A stretch of 64,000 nucleotides of DNA from an unicellular cyanobacterium SU2 (GCA_002110465.1 NEED01000081.1:145828-209827); one strand, 5' to 3'. Counted from the first letter of the stretch, positions 45,062 to 53,742 are shown. The notes: generated from the letters alone by a model not told the origin. Made by a program: numbers and translations.

Positions 45062-45616
45062 TTAGTTGACCTTTTTCTCAACGCCAAATCCGACTAATCT
45101 TACCGTTTCTAGAGAGGCACCAGATGGAGGTTTTTGATAATTAATAATTCTTCTAATCCGTAGTTCAGGATTGATTAAGGTAATAGAATCTACTGAAACG
45201 ACTTGAGTATAATTAGTCGTCATTAACAATTCTCTTGTCTGGGAATCAAAACGAAAATTAGAGATAATCGGTTTAGATTCTTCATAGGCGCGATCGCGTA
45301 AATAATCCCCTTCTAAAAACCCATTATTTTCTAGCTTAGGAACAAACAATAAATTAAGCTGTTGTGAGACTTCTTCTCCTTTTTCAGAAATGGTGTAAAA
45401 TCCCAAACTAAAACCAGGAAGACTCTCTAAATTGTTGGGAAGCAGATAGTTATTGTCATTAATTACTTTAGTTTTTAAGTCAGAAGTAAGAGGATTAATC
45501 GTAAATTCTGTCCGCGATCGCTCAACTTCATTACGAGTTAAATAATGATAGGTTCTTTCTGTTGCCCAACTTCCAATGCAGCAATCAAAAAAATAGTGAA
45601 AGATAGTAACATTCAT
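45062..45616 (-). CDS. CpcS/CpeS-family phycobiliprotein lyase
   Basis: This 184-aa lipocalin-like chromophore lyase starts MNVTIFHYFFDCCIGSWATE, typical of CpcS/CpeS/CpeU proteins, with YHYLTRNEVERSRTEF next and the final strands VVSVDSITLINPELRIRR. Family members attach phycocyanobilin or phycoerythrobilin to Cys82-type sites. The subtype is unclear. It is divergent from a second family member across a 315-base gap, so both may be regulated from the same region. Confidence 0.85.
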   Translation of the reverse strand: MNVTIFHYFFDCCIGSWATERTYHYLTRNEVERSRTEFTINPLTSDLKTKVINDNNYLLPNNLESLPGFSLGFYTISEKGEEVSQQLNLLFVPKLENNGFLEGDYLRDRAYEESKPIISNFRFDSQTRELLMTTNYTQVVSVDSITLINPELRIRRIINYQKPPSGASLETVRLVGFGVEKKVN

Positions 45617-45931
45617 TGCGCTGAATCTTGAAAAAATAGAATGTTTTCAAATCTTGTCCTTTAATCCTTCCCTTTGTCAAGTCATTATCTTTTTATGATT
45701 TTTAGCTAAAGAAGTATAAATACTTACACAAATTAAATAGCTCATCTGCCAGAATTCTAGAACATTCAACGTTTTCGGGTAAACCGCTAATCTTGGGGTT
45801 GACCGATCACCGTTCACAGATCCAAAGTAATTCGTGGTACATTAAAAAATGTAACGATTACTGGCGTTGAACTTTACATTTAATCGCTTTTGTGATCTAC
45901 CATAATTAAACTCTTGCGAGGCTTGTATCAT
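45617..45931. promoter_or_regulatory. divergent promoter region of the two lyase genes
   Basis: This 315-base AT-rich gap separates two divergently transcribed bilin-lyase genes. ACATTAAAAAATGT is a small hairpin near 45849-45862. No certain promoter boxes could be assigned. Confidence 0.45.
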
Positions 45932-46471
45932 ATGACAGCAGTACAGATAGCTCAATTATCCCTAGAAACCTTAGCCAGTGAGTTTTTCCAGAAATCTGCT
46001 GGAAGTTGGAACTCCCAACGACGTTATTACACCTTAAAACCAGAAGTTGCCACCCAGGAGGTTAATAGCATCATAACAGTAGAATATTTGGCGCAAGGTT
46101 GTCCAAAACTAATAGAATTAGCTAAATCCCATCATTTTGAAGATGAAACTGCCTTACCCTTTGGGAGTTATGTTACCTGGGAAAGTAGTTATACAGGAAC
46201 ATCTCGCAAACCGTCTAAAGGATCAACTGTATTTGGTGTTTTAGGGAATATTCTATACCGCGATCGCGGATTTGCCACGAAAGATCCTGTCAAAGCGATT
46301 TATTCCTTACCCAACCCCCAAACCCTATGTCTACGGACTGAATATAACGGGTCGGTTTTTGAAGAAGAGATCAAATTAATTGGGGAAAACTATCGAACTC
46401 GCCAGACTATTATTTCTCGCGCTGGACAGGAAATGATGATCGGACAATATTTAGAAAAGCGCATTAATTAG
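45932..46471 (+). CDS. CpcS/CpeS-family phycobiliprotein lyase
   Basis: This 179-aa protein starts at ATG 45932; the frame extends to a TTG at 45914 but GAGG at 45918 fits as the ribosome site for 45932. Family features are FFQKSAGSWNSQRRYYTL, then SYVTWESSYTGTSRKPSKGS, GILYRDRGF-like and LCLRTEYNGSVFEEEI, and the final SRAGQEMMIGQYLEKR. It is of the CpcS type (E/Z-independent lyase). Together with the divergent copy it provides two lyases for phycobilisome assembly. Confidence 0.87.
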   Translation: MTAVQIAQLSLETLASEFFQKSAGSWNSQRRYYTLKPEVATQEVNSIITVEYLAQGCPKLIELAKSHHFEDETALPFGSYVTWESSYTGTSRKPSKGSTVFGVLGNILYRDRGFATKDPVKAIYSLPNPQTLCLRTEYNGSVFEEEIKLIGENYRTRQTIISRAGQEMMIGQYLEKRIN

Positions 46472-46663
46472 TAGTCAGAAGACAGTTCAGCCCCAAGGGA
46501 ACACAACTATTAATTCAATCATCAATAATGATAACTGTTGCGGTAATTAAAGTGTCACTTTCTTCAATCAAATCAAGCAAAATTAAAATTAACCTGAATA
46601 CATAGGGTTACTTTTAATTGGGTAACTTATCACTTTATGATAACTTTGGGGTAACTGTTAATT

Positions 46664-47476
46664 ATGATAAATCATGTAAAATTAAGAGATAGTTTTTGGT
46701 TCAAAAGAATAAGCTTAGCGTTAATAATTGCCTGTGTTATAACTCAGCCAAAAGTCATGGCTCAGAGCAATAATTATAATGCTCCGAGAAATCCTACTGA
46801 CGTTATCATCAATACAGAATCTAATTCTAATACAGACTATCCTGACTCTTCCCCACCTCCACCAGTCAATACCAGTTCAACCGATCAACGGTTTACCTGT
46901 CAGTTAGAACGGGGTAAATATACCGTAATGTATCATCCTCAAAGTCAGGGCAGTCAACCCTATCCCTGGGCAATTCCTAGTGATTTAGGAGATGGTTGGA
47001 CGGCACAGCGACGTTGTAATGAAATCAGTCGTCGTTTAGAAATGTATCGACCTGATGGGTTATTAGAATTAAAAACAGGCTGGGAAAATAATTATGATAC
47101 TATCTGTGTCACCACTCAACAGGATCGTTCTTGTAGAATTGTTTTAACAGTTCCTCCAGGGAAAAATCCAGAAATTACCCGCAATCAGATTTTTCAAACT
47201 TTAATGGCTGCTGAAGAAGGGCAATACACCCAAGGGGTTAATGCTTTTACCGGAGGCAGCCCTGGAGGTTCAATTATGAATCAATTGGGTCAAATTTTTA
47301 ATAGTAATTCACCTCAACGTAATTTGTCTTCTTCCCCTAATAATGCCATTAATTTACGACCTTTCTTAGATCCGAAAGATGGCGGAACGGGAACTAAATT
47401 ACAGAGTAGTCCCACCACTTCCCCTCAAACCTCTCCGTCTAATCCTTGGAGGTTAGATCCTGATAAATTTAGATAG
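46664..47476 (+). CDS. COP23-domain exported protein
   Basis: This 270-aa protein has a signal peptide ending at VMAQS (about residue 34). A COP23-type domain follows: RFTCQLERGKYTVMYHP, WAIPSDLGDGWTAQRRCNEI, DTICVTTQQDRSCRIVLTV, with four Cys likely in two disulfides. The C-terminal 80 residues are Ser/Pro/Asn-rich. COP23 is a circadian-oscillating membrane-associated protein first described in Synechococcus RF-1, which fits this host type. Its biochemical role is unknown. A strong terminator follows. Confidence 0.82.
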   Translation: MINHVKLRDSFWFKRISLALIIACVITQPKVMAQSNNYNAPRNPTDVIINTESNSNTDYPDSSPPPPVNTSSTDQRFTCQLERGKYTVMYHPQSQGSQPYPWAIPSDLGDGWTAQRRCNEISRRLEMYRPDGLLELKTGWENNYDTICVTTQQDRSCRIVLTVPPGKNPEITRNQIFQTLMAAEEGQYTQGVNAFTGGSPGGSIMNQLGQIFNSNSPQRNLSSSPNNAINLRPFLDPKDGGTGTKLQSSPTTSPQTSPSNPWRLDPDKFR

Positions 47477-47519
47477 AAAATGTCATTACACATTTGATGG
47501 TTAAGGTATCTAGATCAAG

Positions 47520-47540
47520 CCCGCTTATGCGGGTTTTTTT
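47520..47540 (+). terminator. intrinsic terminator of the COP23 gene
   Basis: CCCGC-TTAT-GCGGG followed directly by seven T, 43 bases after the stop codon. This is a textbook rho-independent terminator. Confidence 0.93.
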
Positions 47541-47551
47541 AGCAATAAACC

Positions 47552-48232
47552 CTAAGTCTGTTGAGCGAATTCTTGATGAACAACTGCTCTCAGCTTACTA
47601 TACAATAGAGAAGAATCCGAATGGGGAACGAATTTATGAATAGACCCATCAGACTTCATCTGCCATGATGAATCTTCTTGAGGTGATAAGCTCATCTGTG
47701 AAGTCCCATCGTTGTCATTGATTATCGGTGATGAAAAATCTGGAGTATGGGAAATACTTTGAAAACTTGTCGAAACTTCTTCAGTTAGGTTCTCAGTTGT
47801 ACTCTGTATGGGTTCTTTTCGATCATTGTTGTGATCAAGTTGATTAGGGGGTATCATTTCTTGGGAATTGGTGGAATCTGTGGTGGAAGGTTCAGACTTA
47901 ATCTTGTCAACCGTTGCTGTACTGAGAACAAGGTTGCGACATACCAATCGTTCAAATTCATGGGGAAAGTGAAATGTTGGCTGTCCCCGTCGTTTCCATA
48001 GACGAAGAAGATGATCAACTGAAATGGCTTTGTAACGTCCTTGATACAAAGCTTCGACGATCGCTAGGCGAATCCAATATTTTGAATAGGAACTTAACCA
48101 GTCGTCAATATATTCGAGAGGAGATAATCCTTCCAAGTCAAATCCATAACAGTAAAGCAATACTGCCATTTGAGTCATGGTTTTGTCATCAGACTGTAAC
48201 ACGGATTTCAAAGGGTCTATTAAGCCATTCAC
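47552..48232 (-). CDS. hypothetical protein with helical N-terminal domain
   Basis: This 226-aa protein has a helical N-terminus of about 110 residues (MAVLLYCYGFDLEGLSPLEY, WIRLAIVEALYQGRYKAISV, VDHLLRLWKRRGQPTFHF), then a Ser/Thr/Pro-rich disordered stretch, and a short conserved-looking end (SDSSLLYSKLRAVVHQEF). The layout resembles cyanobacterial proteins of unknown function. Its stop abuts the COP23 terminator; the next gene is divergent across 339 bases. Function unknown. Confidence 0.68.
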   Translation of the reverse strand: MNGLIDPLKSVLQSDDKTMTQMAVLLYCYGFDLEGLSPLEYIDDWLSSYSKYWIRLAIVEALYQGRYKAISVDHLLRLWKRRGQPTFHFPHEFERLVCRNLVLSTATVDKIKSEPSTTDSTNSQEMIPPNQLDHNNDRKEPIQSTTENLTEEVSTSFQSISHTPDFSSPIINDNDGTSQMSLSPQEDSSWQMKSDGSIHKFVPHSDSSLLYSKLRAVVHQEFAQQT

Positions 48233-48571
48233 TAAACTATACTAAGATCGATTCTTATCAATCGTTAAAAAATTAAGCACATTTTTTTAGTTTTCTCAAA
48301 TTATACGGGAATTATATTTAAGAGTCCTTGGGGAACAACAAGGGATTACTCCTTCGATTATCTTGCAAGAAAAACACCTTTGATGGGTTTTTGGGAGAAT
48401 TAGAGGGAGGAAAAAGGAAAAAATGGTGATGTTTATTTTGTATTTAATCCTTTTCCTTTTTTTTGATGAAAAATGGGGTTGTTTTAAAACTTCAATCACT
48501 CACAGAAAATTGGCTGATTCTTATGATTCTGACGTAAGTTCTTCTTCTAGGTTGTATTTTAAGAGGTAATT
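48233..48571. other. gene-free stretch between divergent hypothetical genes
   Basis: It is rich in purine and pyrimidine tracts. GGAAAAAGGAAAAAA near 48410-48425 and CCTTTTCCTTTTTTTT near 48449-48464 could pair into a long A-T-rich stem. No gene, repeat or promoter is certain. Confidence 0.45.
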
Positions 48572-49735
48572 ATGCACTTATCATCCAATGTCTTCGACGA
48601 CAGCATTCAATATTTAGAACATCACCAAGAATCTTTAAGAATTAAAAAATTGATTTTTTGCCTTTGTCAAAAAACTTGGGAAAATGATCCTAACGTGCTT
48701 AATCGTTTTCCGTTAAACGATTTAATAGTTGAATTAGTTCAAACCATTCCTGAAAAGGATCAATTAAGGACATCTTTATACAAATTAGTTAAAAGCTTAA
48801 ATCGTCCCAAGGTTTATGCAGCCGTTGCCAATATTATTCTTGAGAAAATTGATTATATTTACAGCAATTTATCTAATAAAGATACTCAAATTGTTCAGGC
48901 GGCTCCAGATTACAAAAATACCCATATCACAGGTCAAGACTTCCTCCTAGAACAGGTTATCGCTAACTTAAATAATCATCAACAAATCGCAAGAATCAAA
49001 AAGTTACTATTTGCTGTCGTCCAAAATCGTTGGGAAAATGATCTTAGCCAAATTGATGCCTATGGGTTAAAAAATCTACTTCTAGAGCTTTTTCAACTTT
49101 ATCCAACCCAAGAAGATCTTGAAATAGCTTGTAAACAATTAATTAGTAAAATAAATAAAAAAAAGTTATATTTAGCAATTTTCCAAATTATATTCACGGA
49201 AATTCAAGATTTTTATGAAAAATTACCAGAAGAAGCCGTTGATTCCCCCGTTCCGACTACAGCACTACATCATAATACACAAATTATTCCCCTCCCCAAT
49301 CTCTCCTCAACTCCCCAACAATCTCTCAATCGTCAATCGCCTTCACAGACAACCTTTGAAACATCGGTGATTGAAATTTCCCCTGAACAGATAAGGACTG
49401 AAATACAACAGATCCAAAAAGTTACTCCACCTCCCCTGCCAAAAACTTACGATATCTTTGAATTACGCCGACAAATTGTCCAATACGCTATTCCTTTACA
49501 AGCTAAAATTTTGTTATTCTCCTTAGTATTCCATCCGTGGAATAGAAGTGGACAGGACTGGTCAATGTTAAGAAGCTACATCATCGATGATTTGCTAGAG
49601 CAAGTCCTCCAAAGTGGTAGATCGGTGGCTGAAATTGAATCTCAACTCCATAAAGCGGCTAGATCTTTCAGTGATGCTGATATCTATTTACAAGCTGCCA
49701 GTGCCATTCTTGAAACCATTAAACCCTTTCTATAA
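48572..49735 (+). CDS. protein with three diverged copies of a helical repeat
   Basis: This 387-aa soluble protein has repeats at about 22-100 (RIKKLIFCLCQKTWENDP...), 139-218 (RIKKLLFAVVQNRWENDL...) and 307-387 (QAKILLFSLVFHPWNRSG...). Each has a Trp-containing helix, a hydrophobic DLLLEL-type helix and a C-terminal A-x-x-I-I-L-E-x-I helix. A Pro/Ser/Thr-rich linker separates copies 2 and 3. The next gene starts 9 bases after the stop and may be cotranscribed. I cannot name the family; it may be a binding scaffold (inference). Confidence 0.72.
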   Translation: MHLSSNVFDDSIQYLEHHQESLRIKKLIFCLCQKTWENDPNVLNRFPLNDLIVELVQTIPEKDQLRTSLYKLVKSLNRPKVYAAVANIILEKIDYIYSNLSNKDTQIVQAAPDYKNTHITGQDFLLEQVIANLNNHQQIARIKKLLFAVVQNRWENDLSQIDAYGLKNLLLELFQLYPTQEDLEIACKQLISKINKKKLYLAIFQIIFTEIQDFYEKLPEEAVDSPVPTTALHHNTQIIPLPNLSSTPQQSLNRQSPSQTTFETSVIEISPEQIRTEIQQIQKVTPPPLPKTYDIFELRRQIVQYAIPLQAKILLFSLVFHPWNRSGQDWSMLRSYIIDDLLEQVLQSGRSVAEIESQLHKAARSFSDADIYLQAASAILETIKPFL

Positions 49736-49744
49736 AACAAAACA

Positions 49745-51199
49745 GTGGCGTTAATTATTGCAGGCGATCGCAGTGGTGTGGGAAAAACAACGATAACTTT
49801 AGCACTACTTGCCTTTTTAGTATCCCAAAAGCACCGAATACAATCATTCAAAGTAGGGCCTGATTATATTGACCCGATGTTTCATACTGCCATTACTGGC
49901 CGCCCTTGTCGTAATTTAGACCCCATTCTGACCTCCGAGACTTATGTTCGCTCATGTTTTAGCCAATATGGTCAAGGGATGGAGTATGTCTTGGTAGAAG
50001 GGGTGATGGGGTTATTTGACGGAATTCGTTTTAACCAGGGAAAAGAAAGAATATATGAAGGGGGAATTAGGGAAATATCTCAGGAAACTATCCTAGATTA
50101 TGGAAGTACGGCTCATATTGCTCGAATTTTAAAAATACCTGTCCTTCTAGTCATTGATTGTTCTCGTTTATCTGGGTCAGTAGCCGCGATCGCTCACGGT
50201 TATCGTTCCCTTGATCGTCGTATTGATCTCGTTGGGGTCATTTTAAATCGCGTAGGAAGTGATCGCCATCTTCACTTACTCCAACAATCCCTAGATCACC
50301 AAAACATCCCTATTTTTGGAATCCTACGCCGTCAAGATTCCCTAACAATTCCTGACAGACATCTGGGTTTAGTTCCTACCACCGAACTTAGCAACCTACA
50401 GCCTTTATTTGAAGAACTCGCCCACCTCGCCCAAACTGCTTTTAATTGGGAACGTCTTCTCCCATTACTCGCCCCCTCACCCCTGGGACTGAGCGACAGT
50501 CGAAGTCCTCATCCCCTCACCCCTGGGACTGAGCGACAGTCGAAATCCTCAACCATAAAAATAGCGATCGCCAATGATCGCGCTTTCAATTTTTACTACC
50601 AAGACAACCTAGATATCCTCCAAACCTTGGGCGCGCAACTCATTCCCTGGAGTCCTATGGCTGATGAAAGCTTACCCCAAGGTATTCATGGACTCTATTT
50701 TGGAGGGGGGTTTCCTGAAGTGTTTGCTGAAGATCTTTCCCATAATTATCAGGGACAAGACAAGGTAAAAAAAGCAATTATCTCAGGAATGCCAGCCTAT
50801 GCTGAATGTGGAGGTTTAATGTATTTTTGTAAGCAAATTATTGATTTTCAAGGGAAAAAATGGCAAATGGGAGGAATTCTATCTACTACAGCCATAATGG
50901 GACAAAATCTTACGTTAGGTTATCGTCAAGCTACTGCTTTGCAAAATAGTCCTTTGTTGAGTGCTAAACAAACCGTTTGGGGACACGAATTTCACCGCTC
51001 ACAATTAACATCATCGTCTAAAAATCCTCTATTTTCCTTAAAAAGCTGGGATAAAAACTCTTTTGAAATTAATGAAGGATGGCAAGAGTATCAACTTCAT
51101 GCCTCTTATATTCATCTCCATTTTGGAGGTTGCCCTTCTGTTCCTAGAAAATTTTTAGGCCACTGCCTTGATTTTTTTAAGTTAGGTAAGTTAAGCTAA
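49745..51199 (+). CDS. cobyrinate a,c-diamide synthase
   Basis: It amidates the a and c side chains of cobyrinate in B12 synthesis (CbiA/CobB family). The GTG start gives MALIIAGDRSGVGKTTITLA with the P-loop. Then come VEGVMGLFDG and the glutaminase triad motif AYAECGGLMYF, with a C-terminal HASYIHLHFGG. It is 484 aa, about 25-30 longer than usual because of a repeat-derived insert at about residues 243-270 (50471-50553), placed between the synthetase and amidotransferase domains. The product feeds metH, which needs cobalamin. Confidence 0.92.
   Translation: MALIIAGDRSGVGKTTITLALLAFLVSQKHRIQSFKVGPDYIDPMFHTAITGRPCRNLDPILTSETYVRSCFSQYGQGMEYVLVEGVMGLFDGIRFNQGKERIYEGGIREISQETILDYGSTAHIARILKIPVLLVIDCSRLSGSVAAIAHGYRSLDRRIDLVGVILNRVGSDRHLHLLQQSLDHQNIPIFGILRRQDSLTIPDRHLGLVPTTELSNLQPLFEELAHLAQTAFNWERLLPLLAPSPLGLSDSRSPHPLTPGTERQSKSSTIKIAIANDRAFNFYYQDNLDILQTLGAQLIPWSPMADESLPQGIHGLYFGGGFPEVFAEDLSHNYQGQDKVKKAIISGMPAYAECGGLMYFCKQIIDFQGKKWQMGGILSTTAIMGQNLTLGYRQATALQNSPLLSAKQTVWGHEFHRSQLTSSSKNPLFSLKSWDKNSFEINEGWQEYQLHASYIHLHFGGCPSVPRKFLGHCLDFFKLGKLS
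50474..50550 (+). repeat. tandem repeat inserted in coding sequence, read in two frames
   Basis: CCCCTCACCCCTGGGACTGA plus GCGACAGTCGAA plus TCCTCA occurs twice with a 40-base offset. Because 40 is not a multiple of 3, copy 1 is translated SPLGLSDSRSPHP and copy 2 LTPGTERQSKSS. The motif GAGCGACAGTCGAAGT belongs to a TTCGACT-type interspersed repeat also hinted at 16944-16986. Confidence 0.85.
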
Positions 51200-51237
51200 G
51201 TACAGTTTAATTTTGAGATACACCGTTTAGGCAACAA

Positions 51238-51286
51238 AGGAGGTGATGCCCATGACAGACAGTAGTAGTAAAACCATGGGTCTCCT
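51238..51286 (+). promoter_or_regulatory. hairpin that can mask a perfect Shine-Dalgarno and start codon
   Basis: AGGAG (51238-51242) can pair with CTCCT (51282-51286), and CCCATG (51249-51254) with CATGGG (51275-51280), with a small internal loop. The paired bases include the Shine-Dalgarno core and the ATG of the 25-codon ORF. Confidence 0.55.
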
Positions 51287-51329
51287 GATTGAAGTTAGCC
51301 GGCTGTGCGCCGGGGCTGTTCCTCAGTAG
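51252..51329 (+). CDS. small ORF, 25 aa, with perfect Shine-Dalgarno
   Basis: The peptide is MTDSSSKTMGLLIEVSRLCA followed by GAVPQ. AAAGGAGGTGAT at 51236-51247 is a perfect complement of the 16S rRNA 3' end, 8 bases from the ATG, stronger than nearly any other site in this window. The base composition is richer in G+C than its surroundings. It could be a real small protein, a leader peptide, or part of a structured RNA. No family was recognised. Confidence 0.4.
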   Translation: MTDSSSKTMGLLIEVSRLCAGAVPQ

Positions 51330-51628
51330 TCAGTTTCATTGTCCCGTAACTGTTACTGGTGTTCCTTCCGGCAGTTAGGTTTCAATTAGAAGACCCCCTC
51401 ATAAAATTACCCCCTCTATTCAGTGTTGTTTAGAAATCAAGCAACGCGATTAGTGGGGGTCTGACTTTTAGGAATACAGTAGATAAGATATTTTAGAGCC
51501 TGACCATTTCACTAACAGCAATTTTCGTCTCATTCGTCTAAATGGGCTGCACTTTTCTCCACAACACAGAAGCTAATGTCAGAAAACTTAATCAAAAAGC
51601 TTTTATAGAAAAGATAAACTTATACATC

Positions 51629-51655
51629 TTGCTATCTAAAAAAGCTGTGTATAAT
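51629..51655 (+). promoter_or_regulatory. porin promoter candidate
   Basis: TTGCTA (51629-51634) and TATAAT (51650-51655) with a 15-base spacer, 64 bases before the porin ATG. The -10 box is perfect; the spacer is short. Confidence 0.6.
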
Positions 51656-51719
51656 GAGATGAGAAGTAAGACTATAAAATTTTTGTAGTCAGTCTATAAG
51701 GTGTGAGGAAAAGCTGAAA

Positions 51720-53720
51720 ATGCTTAAACCATTTTGGAAATCATTGCTGGTCAGTCCAGCCCTGTTGGGAATGGCTTTAGCCGTCTCACCCGCTGCAACG
51801 GCAGCCGAAACCAAGTCCCAGGCTGGAGTTTCTCAAAGCGAAATGACAAGCTTTGAAATTGCTCAACTTGAGCAAGATCAATTAATTGACCAATTAGAAA
51901 CCTATAGTAACGAAGGTGAAGGGAATACTAACGAACAGGTAACTAGCGTTAGTGAACTGCGAGATGTATCTCCCACCGACTGGGCTTATGAAGCTCTGCG
52001 TAGTTTAGTTGAACGTTACGGGTGTATTGTTGGTTATCCTGACCGAACCTTCAGAGGAAACCGTGCTACCTCTCGTTGGGAATTTGCGGCTGGTTTAAAC
52101 GCTTGTTTAAATACCATGGAGCGTCTCATCCAAGAGAACGTCGCTGTTCTTAGGGAAGATATAGAAAAGCTTAAGCGGTTAATGCAGGAATTTGAAGCCG
52201 AACTTGCTGCTTTGGGCGCACGGGTCGATAACTTAGAAGGTCGGGTGGCTTTCTTAGAAGATCACCAATTTTCTACCACTACCAAATTAGTCGGGGAAGT
52301 TATCTTTGCCGTTACCGGAGCAGGCGGTAGCCGTTCATCCAACGATAACCAAGTCGTTCTACAAGATAGGGTTCGCTTAAGTTTCAACACCAGTTTTAGT
52401 GGAGAAGACCTCTTAGTAACCCGTTTATCTGCTAGTACCGGAACTGGAACTGATCGCTTCACGATCAACCAACCTGACCTACGGGTAATTAACCCCAACA
52501 CCGGTCAACCCATCGGAATTTCCCTTGAAGAAAACACAGTCATTAACCCCACTGCAACCCAAACGTTTAACATCGGGCCACGGCGGAACGAAGAAAACAA
52601 CGACGTGGTCATCGACTGGGTTGGTTACTACGCGCCTATTGAAATTTTCAATAACTTCAAGATAGATACTTATGTGTCTGCTTGGGGTGGTAAGTGGTAT
52701 GACTTCGTTCCTACTTTGAACCCCTTCTTCGAGGATTTCGACGGTGGTAAAGGTTCTTTAAGTACCTTCTCCCAACGTAACCCCATTTACCGGATTGGGG
52801 GTGGTGCTGGTGCTGGTGCTAGTATTCAACTTGACTGGTTAGATAACGTTCTCGGTCCCACATCTGTCAGCTTCGGTTATTTAGCAGGAACCCCTAATAG
52901 CCCCTGTTTGAACGGTCTTGGTGATGGTAATGGATGTGACAGTGGTAAAGACATTAACCCGTCAACAGGTAAGCCCTACGCCGAAAGTAATGGTGGTAAT
53001 GGTCTGTTCAATGGTAACTATGGTGCTTTAGCTCAGATTAACACCAACATTTTTGATAGCATTAACATTGGTTTCACCTACGTCAATGCTTACCATAAAC
53101 CAGATAGTCCCATCTTCGGTGAAGGGATTAATGTAGGCCCTGGAATTGTTGGTACTTCAATTGCTAACGGCTCTCGTCGTACTCTAAACGAAGCTTTTGC
53201 CAACGGTACCGTTGGAGATCCAGGAACTCCTACGCCTGACTTTAATGGAAGTGGACGAAACTCTCTTGATGGGTTAGAAGTTAATCCCTTTGACTGGGGT
53301 GGTAAAGTTACTAACAGTTACGGTGTTTCTGGAACCTGGCGGCCTTATGACTGGGTTAACTTCAGTGCCTTTGGTTCTTTCCACAACGTTCGCTATATCG
53401 GTCGTGGTAAGAGTGCTGAACTTTGGACTGGTGGCGGTGGTCTTGCCTTCCCTGACTTGTTTAAAGAAGGTAACTTGTTAGGTATCTTCGCCGGTGTTCA
53501 ACCTTATCAAGGTGATAGCGATCGTCCAACCACTGCGGGATATGTTGCACTGCCTCTGCAAAACCCTGTAACCGTAGAAGTTTTCTATCGTTATCAAGTT
53601 ACAGACAACATTTCTCTAACTCCTGGTGTAATTTGGATTTCCAAGCCTGAACAGTTTGTGAACAAGCAAGGATCTGACGGTGAGGTTATTGGAACCCTTC
53701 GCGGAACCTTCTCTTTCTAA
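51720..53720 (+). CDS. SLH-domain OprB-type outer-membrane porin
   Basis: This 666-aa exported protein has a signal peptide (SLLVSPALLGMALAVSPAATA, cleavage after AAA/ETK), an SLH domain (about 80-140: VSPTDWAYEALRSLVERYG, IVGYPDRTFRGNR, TSRWEFAAGLNACLN) that binds peptidoglycan, a coiled coil (ENVAVLREDIEKLKRLMQEF), and an OprB-type beta barrel ending in Phe (LRGTFSF). Cyanobacterial members transport small solutes and are implicated in iron uptake. Codon use is that of a highly expressed gene. It has its own promoter and terminator. Confidence 0.93.
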   Translation: MLKPFWKSLLVSPALLGMALAVSPAATAAETKSQAGVSQSEMTSFEIAQLEQDQLIDQLETYSNEGEGNTNEQVTSVSELRDVSPTDWAYEALRSLVERYGCIVGYPDRTFRGNRATSRWEFAAGLNACLNTMERLIQENVAVLREDIEKLKRLMQEFEAELAALGARVDNLEGRVAFLEDHQFSTTTKLVGEVIFAVTGAGGSRSSNDNQVVLQDRVRLSFNTSFSGEDLLVTRLSASTGTGTDRFTINQPDLRVINPNTGQPIGISLEENTVINPTATQTFNIGPRRNEENNDVVIDWVGYYAPIEIFNNFKIDTYVSAWGGKWYDFVPTLNPFFEDFDGGKGSLSTFSQRNPIYRIGGGAGAGASIQLDWLDNVLGPTSVSFGYLAGTPNSPCLNGLGDGNGCDSGKDINPSTGKPYAESNGGNGLFNGNYGALAQINTNIFDSINIGFTYVNAYHKPDSPIFGEGINVGPGIVGTSIANGSRRTLNEAFANGTVGDPGTPTPDFNGSGRNSLDGLEVNPFDWGGKVTNSYGVSGTWRPYDWVNFSAFGSFHNVRYIGRGKSAELWTGGGGLAFPDLFKEGNLLGIFAGVQPYQGDSDRPTTAGYVALPLQNPVTVEVFYRYQVTDNISLTPGVIWISKPEQFVNKQGSDGEVIGTLRGTFSF

Positions 53721-53742
53721 GTCTCATTTAGCATAAACTATA

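Larger units (their letters stand above)
51200..51719 (+). promoter_or_regulatory. 520-base leader between cobyrinate synthase and porin
   Basis: It includes a structured GC-rich segment with a 25-codon ORF (51236-51370) and the porin promoter (51629-51655). CCTTCCGG and GTAACTGTTAC (51346-51371) add further potential stems. No known RNA family was recognised. Confidence 0.5.

Noticed and set aside
46472..46500. TAGTAGTCAGAAGACAGTTC considered as another REP unit
   Set aside because: It has GTAG but no AGGGCT/AGCCCT palindrome following.
51346..51371. CCTTCCGG and neighbouring bases considered as part of a signal-recognition-particle RNA
   Set aside because: The complement shows CCGGAAGGAA but the adjoining conserved tetraloop sequence of SRP RNA is missing, so the match is too weak.
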